Assembly: GCF_007625075.1 (NCBI RefSeq)
Contig: NZ_QMIE01000002.1
Coordinates: forward strand, 391,167-455,166
DNA: 64,000 nucleotides
From: Oceanidesulfovibrio indonesiensis
Lineage (GTDB): Bacteria > Desulfobacterota > Desulfovibrionia > Desulfovibrionales > Desulfovibrionaceae
Direction of reading: 5' to 3'
The notes beneath the pieces were generated by a model, which saw only the letters and a program-made list of their open reading frames with translations, did not search any database and was not told where the DNA came from. Positions 17,912 to 27,073 of this stretch are shown one piece after another; position 1 is the stretch's first letter; every line of letters begins with the position of its first letter. The position numbers were made by a program, and so were the translations under genes.

Positions 17912-18979
17912 ATGACTCACAGATTCAGCGGCGCCAGAGCGTCTCTCTTGGTTGCGGCCTTCTTCCTTGCTCTTGGGCTTATGGGATGCGCCGGCTCTTC
18001 GCCGGCGACAAGCGCAGGGGGAGCTGGCCAGACATCTGCCCCAATGTCCGATCTCGACAAGGAACAGGCCGAGATGCTGCGCGATCTCCAGCAAGAAGGA
18101 GGGGGGGGCGAGCTTTCCAACCAGGAAGCCGGCCTGGTGCAAGCTTCCACAACCCTCACCCCTTCGGAGTACATAGCCAGATATGGCCATGCGCAGGGAC
18201 TGGCCGAATACCAGGTGGGCGGCGAGGATATCCTTTCCATCTTCGTCTACGATCAACCGGAACTCACCAGAGAGCACGTGCCCGTTTCAGGCGACGGCTC
18301 CATCGCGTTTCCTTTTGTGGGCAGGGTCCACGTGGAAGGCATGACCACGGGGGATGTTGCCAGCGTGATCAAGCAGCGCCTCATGGAAGGCGGCTACCTG
18401 GTCGACCCGCAGGTCTCCGTGGTGGTGAAGGAGTATAAGAGCAAGACCGTGCTCATGCTGGGAGCCGTGCGAATGCCCGGTCGCTACCAGCTTGAGGCGC
18501 AGGAGACGCTGCTCGACATCCTCTCCCGCGCCGAGGGTGTGAATCTGAAAGAAGGTGGCAACCTCAACCGCGCAAAACTCGTCCGGGTCGTCGAGGACCC
18601 ATCCGGCAGGCAGACCAAGGTCGCCATCGATTTCGACCTGAGACGCCTGTACAGCGGAGAAGGTCAGCTGGCAAATCTGCCCCTCAAGGACGGCGACGTC
18701 ATCTACGTTCCCATGGCCGACAAAGTCTACGTGATGGGCGAAGTGCAGAATCCAGGCGCATTCGTGATGGGCGACAACCAGCTGAACATTGTCGAAGCCA
18801 TCGGGCTGGCCGGAGGATTCACGCGCATTGCCGCTCCGGGTCGCACCAAGGTCGTTCGAAAGGATGGCGGCGTCGAGCGCACCTTCAGGGTCGACGTCGA
18901 CGACATCACCGAGGGCGATGGGCAGGGCTTCCTCGTCAAACCCAACGATATCATTATCGTTCCGGAGAGCTTCTTTTGA
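17912..18979 (+). CDS. Wza-like polysaccharide export lipoprotein (Poly_export, SLBB)
   Basis: Predicted 355 residues. ATG 17912 has GAGG eight bases upstream and opens a lipoprotein signal with lipobox GLMGCAGS near Cys 26. A linker rich in Ser, Gly and Gln leads to the export domain (EYQVGGEDILSIFVYDQPEL near residue 100, SGDGSIAFPFVGRVHVEG) and to two SLBB domains (VMLGAVRMPGRY; VYVMGEVQNPGAFVMG). It should form the periplasmic/outer-membrane channel for exopolysaccharide. Its stop overlaps the next ATG by one base (TGATG), so the kinase is translationally coupled to it. Confidence 0.93.
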   Translation: MTHRFSGARASLLVAAFFLALGLMGCAGSSPATSAGGAGQTSAPMSDLDKEQAEMLRDLQQEGGGGELSNQEAGLVQASTTLTPSEYIARYGHAQGLAEYQVGGEDILSIFVYDQPELTREHVPVSGDGSIAFPFVGRVHVEGMTTGDVASVIKQRLMEGGYLVDPQVSVVVKEYKSKTVLMLGAVRMPGRYQLEAQETLLDILSRAEGVNLKEGGNLNRAKLVRVVEDPSGRQTKVAIDFDLRRLYSGEGQLANLPLKDGDVIYVPMADKVYVMGEVQNPGAFVMGDNQLNIVEAIGLAGGFTRIAAPGRTKVVRKDGGVERTFRVDVDDITEGDGQGFLVKPNDIIIVPESFF

Positions 18980-21228
18980 TGCAAAACGAGAAGGATACCA
19001 TGCATCTGCGGGATTACCTGCTGGTGCTCCGGAAAAGGCGCTGGCTTATCGCGAGTTGCTTCATAGTGGTCGTTCTGCTGGCGGGTTTGTTCACCGTCAC
19101 CATGAAGCCGGTATACAAGGGTGAAACGATACTGAGCATCGAGCCCGATGATGCGAACGTCGTGTCGATCGAGGAGGTGTTCACGTTCGATGCCTCGAAC
19201 ACCGAGTACTACCAAACCCAGTACAACATCATATCCAGCCGGACCATCGCGCGGCGGGTCATAGAGTCGCTGAACCTCCAGGAGAGCGAGGAGTTCTTTC
19301 CCAAACCCGGGGACTCCCTCGTGGCCCAGACCGTGCACTGGATCAAAGAGACTATCGGCGAGCTGAAGAATGCGGTGCAAGCCATGTTCAAGCCACCAAG
19401 CACCGGCGAGCAGCAGCTTTCCGAGGAAGAGGCCCGCATGCGTTCGGCGGTGGGCATCTTTTCCCAGCGCCTCACGGTGGAGCCGGTGCGCAACTCCCGG
19501 CTGGTGAGCATCAGCTTCGAGGCCTACAGCCCTGTGCTGGCAAAAAAAGTAACCGACGCCATCGCCCAGGAGTACATCAACCATAATAGGGAAGTGCGCC
19601 TGGCAACCATCCAGGACGCCATCACCTGGCTGAACAAGCGCATCGCCTCCGAGCGTGAGAAGGTGGAGGCGGCCGAGGCCAGATTCCAGGTGTTCAAGGA
19701 TGAGCATTCCATCATCTCCGACTTTTCCGAGAACATCGAGCAGGTCAAGGCCAGTCAGCTCGCCGAGCTGCGCGCCAAGATCGTGGATGCGGAAACCGAG
19801 ATGATCGAGGCGCGCACGCGCTACCAGCAGACCAGGTCGCTCATGGATCAGGGCCAGCCGCTCGACTCCATACCCGCAGTGCTGGAAAACCAATTGATCC
19901 TGTCCATCAAGCAGAAAGAGGTGGAGCTCCGGAACCGCAAGAGCGAGCTCTCCAGGACCTACGGGCCCAACCACCCGCAGATCCGCGCCGTCAACGCGGA
20001 ACTCTCCACGCTGGAGACGCGCATGCGCAACGAGGCCATGAAGATCATGGAATCGCTCCAGAACCAGTATCAGCTCGCCAAGGCGCGGTACGATTCGCTG
20101 ATGGCGTCCATGAATACGCTGGAAACGCAGGCGCTCGAACTCAACAAGCTCGCCGCCGAGTACAGGACGCTCCAGAGCGACGCCGTGGGCGCACGCGAGA
20201 TATTCAACATGCTGGTGCAGCGCTTCAAGGAAGCCTCGGTCAGCCAGGATATGCCCACGGTCAACATCCATGTGGTCGATGCCGCCCAGCTCCCTTCTGA
20301 TCCGGTGCGGCCCAAGACCTTCCTGTATCTGGCAATCGCTGCGATCTTCGGCCTCGGCATCGGTCTTGGCGTGGCCTTCTTCCTGGAATATCTGGACAAT
20401 ACCCTCAAGACGCCCGAGGACGTGAAACGCTGGCTGGCGGCACCGTTTCTCGGCGTCATCCCCTTCCAGAAGGGCGTTGCCAGCGATACGCCCGGTTCGC
20501 TCGCGTCGGTCACGGACGCCAAGTCGCTGGCGAGCGAGGCGTATCGAAGCCTGCGCACCAGCGTGCTCTTCTCCCTTGCGGACCAGGAGCCCAAGACGCT
20601 CCAGGTGACCAGCGCCGGACCCGGTGAGGGCAAGACGCTCACAGCCATCAACCTCGCCGTGACCATGGCGCAAAACGGCTCCCGGACCGTGATCATCGAC
20701 TGCGACCTGCGCCGTCCCATGGTCCACAAAACGATGGGACTGCATCGGCAGCGCGGCGTTTCGAACATCCTGGCCAACCCCAAGGAAGAGATCGAGTCCC
20801 TGGTGCAGGAAACCGGTATCCCCAACCTCTGGGTGGTGCCGTCCGGTCCTATTCCGCCCAACCCTTCGGAACTCCTCGGCGGCAAGCGCATGCAGGAGTT
20901 GCTGGACCGGCTCGGCCCGATGTTCGACAAGATCATTGTGGACACGCCTCCTGTCACGGCGGTTACGGACGCCACCCTCATTGCGAGCAAAGTGGAAGGT
21001 GTGGTCATGGTCGTGCGTGCGTTCTCCACAAGCCGCGACGTAGTGCGCACCGGACTGGACGCACTGCGTAAGATCAACGCCAAGATCCTCGGCGTTGTGC
21101 TCAATGGCGTGAAGCTGGAGAAAGAAGGGTATTACTACTACCAGTATTATTACTACTACTATGCCTCGGACGATAAGGGGCGCAGGAGCAGAAAAAGGAA
21201 AACACGAGAGGGAGCCCCGTCTGCATGA
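18979..21228 (+). CDS. Wzc-like polysaccharide co-polymerase and tyrosine autokinase
   Basis: Predicted 749 residues (ATG 18979; ATG 19000, with GAAGGA upstream, would remove seven). A Wzz-type domain has membrane helices at about 20-42 and 445-465, with a coiled-coil periplasmic region between. The cytoplasmic BY-kinase has Walker A SAGPGEGKTLT near residue 545, Walker A' VIIDCDLRRP and Walker B KIIVDTPP. The C-terminus carries a cluster of ten tyrosines within twelve residues (around 715-727), the autophosphorylation tail, then a basic tail. It governs polymer length and export with the Wza-like protein. The phosphatase at 21225 overlaps it by ATGA and should reverse its phosphorylation. 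Confidence 0.93.
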   Translation: MQNEKDTMHLRDYLLVLRKRRWLIASCFIVVVLLAGLFTVTMKPVYKGETILSIEPDDANVVSIEEVFTFDASNTEYYQTQYNIISSRTIARRVIESLNLQESEEFFPKPGDSLVAQTVHWIKETIGELKNAVQAMFKPPSTGEQQLSEEEARMRSAVGIFSQRLTVEPVRNSRLVSISFEAYSPVLAKKVTDAIAQEYINHNREVRLATIQDAITWLNKRIASEREKVEAAEARFQVFKDEHSIISDFSENIEQVKASQLAELRAKIVDAETEMIEARTRYQQTRSLMDQGQPLDSIPAVLENQLILSIKQKEVELRNRKSELSRTYGPNHPQIRAVNAELSTLETRMRNEAMKIMESLQNQYQLAKARYDSLMASMNTLETQALELNKLAAEYRTLQSDAVGAREIFNMLVQRFKEASVSQDMPTVNIHVVDAAQLPSDPVRPKTFLYLAIAAIFGLGIGLGVAFFLEYLDNTLKTPEDVKRWLAAPFLGVIPFQKGVASDTPGSLASVTDAKSLASEAYRSLRTSVLFSLADQEPKTLQVTSAGPGEGKTLTAINLAVTMAQNGSRTVIIDCDLRRPMVHKTMGLHRQRGVSNILANPKEEIESLVQETGIPNLWVVPSGPIPPNPSELLGGKRMQELLDRLGPMFDKIIVDTPPVTAVTDATLIASKVEGVVMVVRAFSTSRDVVRTGLDALRKINAKILGVVLNGVKLEKEGYYYYQYYYYYYASDDKGRRSRKRKTREGAPSA

Positions 21229-22010
21229 TCGATTGCCACCATCACATCATTCCCAGCTTTGATGATGGAGCAAGAGACCCCAGCGTGACCCTCAAGATGT
21301 GCCGGATTGCGGTGGAGGACGGGGTAAAAGGCATTATCGCCACTCCGCACCACCGCAACGGCCTCTACAACTCCAGTCCGGACGTGGTTCGGGAAAAGGT
21401 GCGCAAACTCAACAAGGCGATCCGCAAGGTCGGTCTGGACCTGACGATCTATCCGGGGTGCGAGGCCCACATCTCCCCGCACCTGGCCGAATCCGTGGAG
21501 GCGGGCGAAACGCTTACCCTGAACGAGGGCTGCTACCTGCTGCTGGAACTTCCCCCGCAGGAGGTTCCTGCAGGCGTTGAGCAGGTCGTCTTCGAGCTGC
21601 AATCGCGCGGCATCTACCCCATCCTTGCGCATCCCGAACGCATCGGCAGCGTACAGCGCGATCCGAACAGCATACTGCCGCTCGTGCACGCGGGCGTGCT
21701 CATGCAGCTCACGGGCCTGAGCATCACTGGCGGTTTCGGCCATGAGGCCAAGGAGTGCGCGGCGACTTTGCTTGCCAGGCGCATGGCGCACATCATAGCG
21801 AGCGACGCCCATTCCTTCCGGCACAGAACGCCGCGGCTGAGCATGGCGGTGGAAGCTGCTGCGGAAATCCTGGAAGACGAGATCGAAGCGCGGCGGATGG
21901 TGGAGGATATCCCCTCCATGGTGTTGCGGGGCGAGCCCTATGAACCCCCGCCGCCGGTCGACTACGAGCCGCCGAAGCGGTCATTCTTTTCCTTTCTGTG
22001 GGGGCGGTGA
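21225..22010 (+). CDS. PHP-type tyrosine phosphatase (CpsB/YwqE family)
   Basis: Predicted 261 residues. The PHP metal site is clear: MIDCHHHIIPSFDDGARD at the N-terminus, TPHHRNG near residue 41, LAHPERI near 140 and IASDAHSFRHR near 190. CpsB-type enzymes are Mn-dependent and dephosphorylate the tyrosine cluster of a Wzc-like kinase, here the gene immediately upstream (ATGA overlap). The C-terminus is a proline-rich tail ending in aromatic residues. Its stop overlaps the next ATG (TGATG), continuing the coupled chain. Confidence 0.93.
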   Translation: MIDCHHHIIPSFDDGARDPSVTLKMCRIAVEDGVKGIIATPHHRNGLYNSSPDVVREKVRKLNKAIRKVGLDLTIYPGCEAHISPHLAESVEAGETLTLNEGCYLLLELPPQEVPAGVEQVVFELQSRGIYPILAHPERIGSVQRDPNSILPLVHAGVLMQLTGLSITGGFGHEAKECAATLLARRMAHIIASDAHSFRHRTPRLSMAVEAAAEILEDEIEARRMVEDIPSMVLRGEPYEPPPPVDYEPPKRSFFSFLWGR

Positions 22011-24310
22011 TGGCAAGTCCGCGCACACGATTCCGACCGACGGACATCGCTCTCGTCCTCATCGTGCTTACCCTGGGCATGGTGCAGCTTGCTTTCGGCG
22101 GCGTATTCGTCTGGGGCTACGCCCGCATGTCCGCGATGTTGCTGGGGCTCGCCATCATATTCATGCTGGTCCGGCTCGCGCGGCTTTGCCTCTCCAGGGA
22201 ACCGCTGCACCTGCCTCCGGCGGTGTTTCTCGTTCCGTTTCTGTTGCTGGCGTTGGGGTTCGTGCAGCTCGTGCCGCTGCCGCAATGGCTCGTGGGCCTG
22301 CTTTCCCCCTCGCGCGCAGAACAACTCGCACAGCTGGTGCAGATAGGCGCCGTAGCTCCGGACAGCTGGCTCACCATCTCAGTCTCGCCCCACGCCACGT
22401 GGTTGTGGCTGTCCAAGCTGGCCTCGTACATAGCCGCGTTCCTGTTGTTCCTTTACTGCCTGCAGGGCCGCAAGCGTGTAATCGCCGCCGTCGTCGTGCT
22501 CGCCTCCCTTGCCGTGCTTCAGGTGTTCTACGGCTCCATGCAGGCGTACTCGCATACCCCGCGCATCTGGTGGTGGGTAAAGGATCTGCATGAATCCTTT
22601 GTGAGCGGCACGTACTTCAACCGCAACCATTTTGCCGGATTTCTGGAGATGGTGCTGCCGCTGTGGCTGGGCTTCACGTTCTGGGTGATTCACGTGCATT
22701 CCGAGCGCAGGCTGCCGCGAAAGGTGATGGAAGCAACGGAAGGCCGGGTCAGGAAAAAGCGCGTCCGGACCAAGTCCTTACGGCCATACTCCTGGCACCG
22801 GGAGAACTGGCGCCAGAAACTCATATCCTTTGCCGCCCGGTTGGAGCGCTGGGCCCGCCCCGCTGCCTGCTACACGGTGGCCGTGGTCCTGTTCGTCGGC
22901 CTGCTGCTCACAGGTTCGCGCGGCGGCATCATCGCGTTTTTCCTGAGCCTGGGCATCATGGCGGTGCTCCTGCTGTTCATCAAGAAGTTCAGCGTGGCGA
23001 GCAAGGCGCTGGCCGTGCTCGTGACCGTCGGCCTGGTGCTGGGGCTGAGCGTCGGCCTGGAGCAGACTTTGGTCCGTTTCGAGGACGAGGAAGGGCTCCA
23101 CCACCGCATCGACATCAGCCGCTCGGTGTTGCCTCTGGTTCATGAGTATGCCGTGACCGGCGCCGGGCTCGGCAATTTCAATGAAGCCTACTTCAAGCAC
23201 AGCCTGCCGCGCTACGGCGGCCGCATCGAACTGGTATACGCGCACAACGACTGGCTGCAGATCGCGGCCGAGGCGGGCGTGCCCGGTCTCCTCGTAGCTG
23301 TGGGAGGGTTCTCCCTGTTGCTGGCCTGGGCGTTCGGCAAATGGCGGACGCGGCAGGATGTCTTCATCACGAGCATCGGCCTCGGGCTTCTCGCCGGCCT
23401 CATAAGCATCGGCCTGCATTCGTTCTCCGACTTCAACATGCAGATACCGGCCAATGCCCTGACCTTCTCCATCGCCATGGCGCTGCTGGCCGCGGTGCTC
23501 ACCATGCGCCACACCAGATACGGCATGGTTGTGGAGTTCTGGAATGAAGGAATCGTTGTGCACAACAGGGCTGCGGCGGCAGTCGTGCTCGTGCTCGGTC
23601 TTGTAGTGGGCGGCGTGCTGCTGAACAAATCCATGAGCCACGCCATTGCCGAGAACATCTGCGCCACGGAGCGCAACCCCATGAAGCGGATTGCGAGCCG
23701 GTGCGGCTTCGACGAGGCCTTTGCCGCGCTGGACTTCAATCCGGGCGACCCGGCGCTTTGGGCCAAGCTCGCAACCATCTACCAGAATCAGAACGCCCAG
23801 AGCCGGGCGCTGCGGTCCCTGCATGCGCAGAAAGCTGCCGAGGGATTCACAAAGGCGCTGGCCCGCGACCCGGTGAACGGCAGGCTGTGGCTGTATCTCG
23901 GGGAAAGCCACATCAAGCGGTTCATTGTGCTGGGGGAGCCCGATGATCTGGCCAGGGCGGAAAACGCGTTCGTCCAGGCTTTGCACCACCGGCCCAATGA
24001 TGCACAATTGCTCAGCCGCCTGGCCGAGCATCGTCTGTGGCTGGCGACGCTGATGCCGGAGGGGCCGCTGCGCAGGCAGCTGCACCATGACGGCATCGTG
24101 TTCGCCCGCCGCTCGCTCGAATGCTGGCGGTGGGACTGGCGCGAGGTCATGCCCATGGTGGTCCGCTACACGCAGGATCCCGCGGATCTTGCGAGGATCA
24201 TACCGGAATACGAGGATCCAGGCGGGAAAATCGTCCGCTATCTCGAAAAAATGAACATCCGCTTTGCTCCGGGCACATTCGATTGGGGCAATCAGACCGA
24301 GAGTGAGTGA
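22010..24310 (+). CDS. O-antigen ligase/polymerase (Wzy_C) with C-terminal TPR-like region
   Basis: Predicted 766-residue multi-pass protein. About twelve hydrophobic helices occupy roughly residues 10-525, with the Wzy_C landmark GTYFNRNHFAGFLEM near residue 205, a LTGSRGG motif near residue 305 and a periplasmic loop (YGGRIELVYAHNDWLQ). Residues about 560-760 are soluble and helical, with tetratricopeptide-like character (FNPGDPALWAKLATIYQNQN, LWLYLGESHIK). It should polymerise or transfer the polysaccharide at the periplasmic face. A second polymerase-like protein at 27074 means that division of labour between the two is open. Confidence 0.88.
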   Translation: MASPRTRFRPTDIALVLIVLTLGMVQLAFGGVFVWGYARMSAMLLGLAIIFMLVRLARLCLSREPLHLPPAVFLVPFLLLALGFVQLVPLPQWLVGLLSPSRAEQLAQLVQIGAVAPDSWLTISVSPHATWLWLSKLASYIAAFLLFLYCLQGRKRVIAAVVVLASLAVLQVFYGSMQAYSHTPRIWWWVKDLHESFVSGTYFNRNHFAGFLEMVLPLWLGFTFWVIHVHSERRLPRKVMEATEGRVRKKRVRTKSLRPYSWHRENWRQKLISFAARLERWARPAACYTVAVVLFVGLLLTGSRGGIIAFFLSLGIMAVLLLFIKKFSVASKALAVLVTVGLVLGLSVGLEQTLVRFEDEEGLHHRIDISRSVLPLVHEYAVTGAGLGNFNEAYFKHSLPRYGGRIELVYAHNDWLQIAAEAGVPGLLVAVGGFSLLLAWAFGKWRTRQDVFITSIGLGLLAGLISIGLHSFSDFNMQIPANALTFSIAMALLAAVLTMRHTRYGMVVEFWNEGIVVHNRAAAAVVLVLGLVVGGVLLNKSMSHAIAENICATERNPMKRIASRCGFDEAFAALDFNPGDPALWAKLATIYQNQNAQSRALRSLHAQKAAEGFTKALARDPVNGRLWLYLGESHIKRFIVLGEPDDLARAENAFVQALHHRPNDAQLLSRLAEHRLWLATLMPEGPLRRQLHHDGIVFARRSLECWRWDWREVMPMVVRYTQDPADLARIIPEYEDPGGKIVRYLEKMNIRFAPGTFDWGNQTESE

Positions 24311-25146
24311 TTGTGCCGAAACGCCAATGTTTTTTCGGGAGACACCTCGTCCAGACAGGAATCGTCAATCCGAAGCAGCTGGATCGCGCGATAAGCCGGC
24401 AAAAGCAGAGCAATGCGCTGCTCGGACGGCTCGCACAGGAGCAGAAACTGCTGACGCCCGAGCAGATCTCCGCGATTCTGGAGCGGCAGCAGCACGATCC
24501 GAGGCGGTTCGGGGAACTGGCGGTGGCCATGGGGTTCATCACCGGCGAGCAGTTGGAAACCCTGCTGGACAACCAGGCGAACAACCACATCTATCTCGGC
24601 GAGGCGCTCATCAAAGAGAACATCCTTTCCCGGGATGCCCTCGTTGCGCAGCTCAACATCTTCCAGACACTCATGCTTGCGCACGAGGAGGAGATATCCG
24701 GCATTCTCTCCCGCGCGCAGCACGGCGATGCGTTGGTGAGCCTTTACGACATCACCCGGACGTACTTCTTCCGCATCGGTTTTCTGGCCAAAGCGGTGCG
24801 CCTGGAGCAGGGCATCCCGAACGACATCCACGGGGCGCAGGTTTTCATGGAACAGCGCAGCCGCGGTTCCCTTGCCTACTTCGGGGTCATTCTGCCCGAA
24901 AGCCTTCTGGGCCAGCTCGCTTCTCCGCTACGGGAGCAAAGCGCCGTGGACTCGGGCAAGGACCGCGAGATAGCCAGCGAAGTGCTGCACAATCTCAACT
25001 ACCTGTACTGCGAACAGAGCCGAAAATCCGGGACCAAAGTCCGCCACGGCGCCGTGCGCTACGATCTGCCGGCGTCGGTTTCCACGGTCGAGACTATCCG
25101 CATGCAGACCGTGTTCGACGACTTCGCCGTAGCCTACTGCACCTGA
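24307..25146 (+). CDS. MshEN-like repeat protein with possible CheX-like C-terminus
   Basis: Predicted 279-residue cytoplasmic protein, starting at GTG 24307 that overlaps the previous stop (GTGA). Residues about 10-118 contain four tandem copies of the pattern LG-x2-L-x4-G-x-x-x4-L-x3-L-x2-Q. The third copy (RRFGELAVAMGFITGEQLET) matches the c-di-GMP-binding MshEN motif almost fully; the others are degenerate at the Arg or Gly. Residues about 185-279 (GSLAYFGVILPESLLGQLAS...DREIASEVLHNLNYL) resemble the CheX/CheC phosphatase fold, less certainly. I infer a c-di-GMP sensor for the export complex encoded upstream. The repeat reading is fairly strong, the function is not. Confidence 0.6.
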   Translation: MIVPKRQCFFGRHLVQTGIVNPKQLDRAISRQKQSNALLGRLAQEQKLLTPEQISAILERQQHDPRRFGELAVAMGFITGEQLETLLDNQANNHIYLGEALIKENILSRDALVAQLNIFQTLMLAHEEEISGILSRAQHGDALVSLYDITRTYFFRIGFLAKAVRLEQGIPNDIHGAQVFMEQRSRGSLAYFGVILPESLLGQLASPLREQSAVDSGKDREIASEVLHNLNYLYCEQSRKSGTKVRHGAVRYDLPASVSTVETIRMQTVFDDFAVAYCT

Positions 25147-25288
25147 TCCATTGTGTCCGGAAAAACCGGCACAAGTCCGAGCAGAACCGACTACTATCCG
25201 TGTCTCCAGTCTGGTTGAAGTAGAACGATTCAACTGTGTTGTTGTATAACAGGTTGAAATTTAAGTAGTAATTGTCCATATCAAGATG

Positions 25289-25304
25289 TGGCATGGCCCT
25301 TGCG
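25289..25304 (+). promoter_or_regulatory. Candidate sigma-54 promoter
   Basis: TGGCATGGCCCTTGCG has GG and GC exactly ten bases apart and matches 14 of 16 positions of the -24/-12 consensus. It is 44 bases before the sugar-transferase ATG at 25348. The preceding 140 bases (25147-25288) are AT-rich for this genome and could hold activator sites. The nearest sigma-54 activator gene is the frameshifted one at 15241. Confidence 0.55.
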
Positions 25305-25347
25305 ATGCACCGGGTATCCAGATGAACCCGGCGTCAGGGGGACAGCC

Positions 25348-26742
25348 ATGAACCGCATCGACAATCCATACCAACACCTCGCGTACTCCGCTTTGCAAGT
25401 GGCGGATGCGATCCTGGCTGGCGGACTTTTTCTCGCGTTCTGGAAGCTGGACGTCATTCCGCAGACAGCCCAGACAGAGTATGAGGCGCTCACGCTGCTC
25501 ATCGCATTCGCCACGCCGGCGTGCATGAGTCTGGCCGGGGCGTACCGGGGCTGGCGTACCGGAGGCATCCTTCCGGAACTGCGCAGCGTCCTTACCGGAT
25601 GCATCTTCCTGTTTATCAGTCTGGCCGTGGCCGGAGCACTGCTCAAGATCAACCACGTGTATTCGCGGATCATCGTGGGCGAGTGGTTCGTAACCTGGGT
25701 CGGTCTGCTCGTCACAACCCGCGTGGCCATGCGTCTGGCGTTGCGCCTGGTGCGCAGAAACGGCCGCAACACGCGTACGGCTTTGATCGTGGGGGCTGGC
25801 ACGACAGGACGCCGGATCAGCGAGGCCATTGCCAGGCAGCCCGGTCTGGGAATCCGCGTGGTGGGACTGCTCGACGATAACAAGACCGAGCCGGTGGACG
25901 GGGTGCCGATTCTGGGATCCACCATGGAAACGCTGGCGCATGTGAACGCGATGAAGGTTGACATCGTGTACATCGCCCTGCCCATGCGCAAGGAGAAGAA
26001 AATCAAGAGGCTCGTTGGCGCGCTTACCGACACAACGGCGTCCGTGTACATCGCGCCCGACATGTTCTCCTATGGCCTGCTGCTCTCCGGCCAGATGGAC
26101 TACCTGGGCGGCAATCCCACAATCGCGCTCTGGGAAAGCCCGTTCCACGGCGTCAGTTCCGTCATCAAGCGGGTTTCGGACATCGTGCTCTCCAGCACCA
26201 TCCTGTTGCTCATCTCGCCGATCATGTTGGGCATTGCCCTGGCCGTGAAACTTTCATCCAGAGGCCCAGTGTTCTTCGTGCAATGGCGCTATGGCCTGAA
26301 CGGCGAGCCCATCCGCGTATTCAAGTTCCGCACCATGCGGGTGATGGAAGATGGTTACGAGTTCGTGCAGGCCACGAAGGACGATCCACGAGTGACAAGG
26401 GTTGGCGCGTTCCTGAGAAAGACGAGCCTGGACGAACTGCCGCAATTCATCAACGTGCTGCTCGGCACGATGAGCGTGGTGGGCCCGCGGCCGCACGCAG
26501 TGGCCATGAACGAGGAGTACAGGAAGCTGATTTCCGGCTACATGCTGCGCCACAAGATCAAGCCGGGAATCACCGGGTTGGCGCAGATCAACGGTTACCG
26601 CGGAGAGACGGACACGGTGGACAAGATGGAAGGCCGCGTGCGCTTCGATCTGGAGTACATCCGCAAATGGTCGCTGCTGCTGGACCTGATCATTATCGGC
26701 AAGACCATCAGGCACTGCGTCTCGTCCCCTGAAGCGTATTGA
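25348..26742 (+). CDS. Undecaprenyl-phosphate sugar-phosphotransferase (WcaJ/PssY type)
   Basis: Predicted 464 residues. Four membrane helices lie in the first 125 residues, then a Rossmann-like CoA-binding-type domain ([19 protein letters not shown] near 148-167). A re-entrant hydrophobic helix ([21 protein letters not shown] near 280) leads to the catalytic bacterial sugar-transferase domain: [23 protein letters not shown] and SVVGPRPH, with the essential Asp-Glu pair in the second. It transfers a sugar-1-phosphate (commonly glucose) to the lipid carrier and starts each repeat unit. ATG 25348 begins well after the sigma-54 promoter; a longer version would run into it. Confidence 0.93.
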   Translation: MNRIDNPYQHLAYSALQVADAILAGGLFLAFWKLDVIPQTAQTEYEALTLLIAFATPACMSLAGAYRGWRTGGILPELRSVLTGCIFLFISLAVAGALLKINHVYSRIIVGEWFVTWVGLLVTTRVAMRLALRLVRRNGRNTRTALIVGAGTTGRRISEAIARQPGLGIRVVGLLDDNKTEPVDGVPILGSTMETLAHVNAMKVDIVYIALPMRKEKKIKRLVGALTDTTASVYIAPDMFSYGLLLSGQMDYLGGNPTIALWESPFHGVSSVIKRVSDIVLSSTILLLISPIMLGIALAVKLSSRGPVFFVQWRYGLNGEPIRVFKFRTMRVMEDGYEFVQATKDDPRVTRVGAFLRKTSLDELPQFINVLLGTMSVVGPRPHAVAMNEEYRKLISGYMLRHKIKPGITGLAQINGYRGETDTVDKMEGRVRFDLEYIRKWSLLLDLIIIGKTIRHCVSSPEAY

Positions 26743-26756
26743 AACCAGCGAATGCG

Positions 26757-26788
26757 GCGCCCTCCGGAACAATCCGGGGGGCGCTTTA
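26757..26788 (+). terminator. Rho-independent terminator after the sugar-phosphotransferase
   Basis: A 12-bp stem with one G-U pair (26757-26768 with 26773-26784), a four-base loop, and a TTTACT tract. It separates the promoter-proximal part of the locus from the downstream polymerase and glycosyltransferase genes. Confidence 0.75.
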
Positions 26789-26861
26789 CTATTGGTTGCG
26801 TGTCGTGCGCGGGCTGCAGGCAATGGCGCCTGCTGAATGATACAGGCCAGTCAAATCCCTG

Positions 26862-26891
26862 TTGGACGCAATGTGGTGAAAACATTATAGT
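26862..26891 (+). promoter_or_regulatory. Candidate promoter of the Wzy-like gene
   Basis: TTGGAC at 26862-26867 and TATAGT at 26886-26891 are 18 bases apart. It would give a leader of roughly 175 bases before the ATG at 27074. The interval 26892-27073 is otherwise without a gene. Confidence 0.4.
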
Positions 26892-27073
26892 GCCCATGAT
26901 GCGGATTCCCTGCAGCCCGACCGGCTTCGATCGATGCGGCGCGGGCATTCGCGCACACTCGTGCCGACACGTCCGGCATGTGATTGAAGCGGATAATAAT
27001 CCTGTATTTTCGTTCCGGGATATAATGACGGAGCCGGAAACCACACCCATGCCTCACGAGCGAGACGAATGAA

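Noticed and set aside
18727..20745. Long open frame on the minus strand (about 670 codons)
   Set aside because: Antisense to the clearly coding Wza/Wzc-like genes; its translation is rich in His/Gly/Leu and has no domain. High GC produces such shadows.
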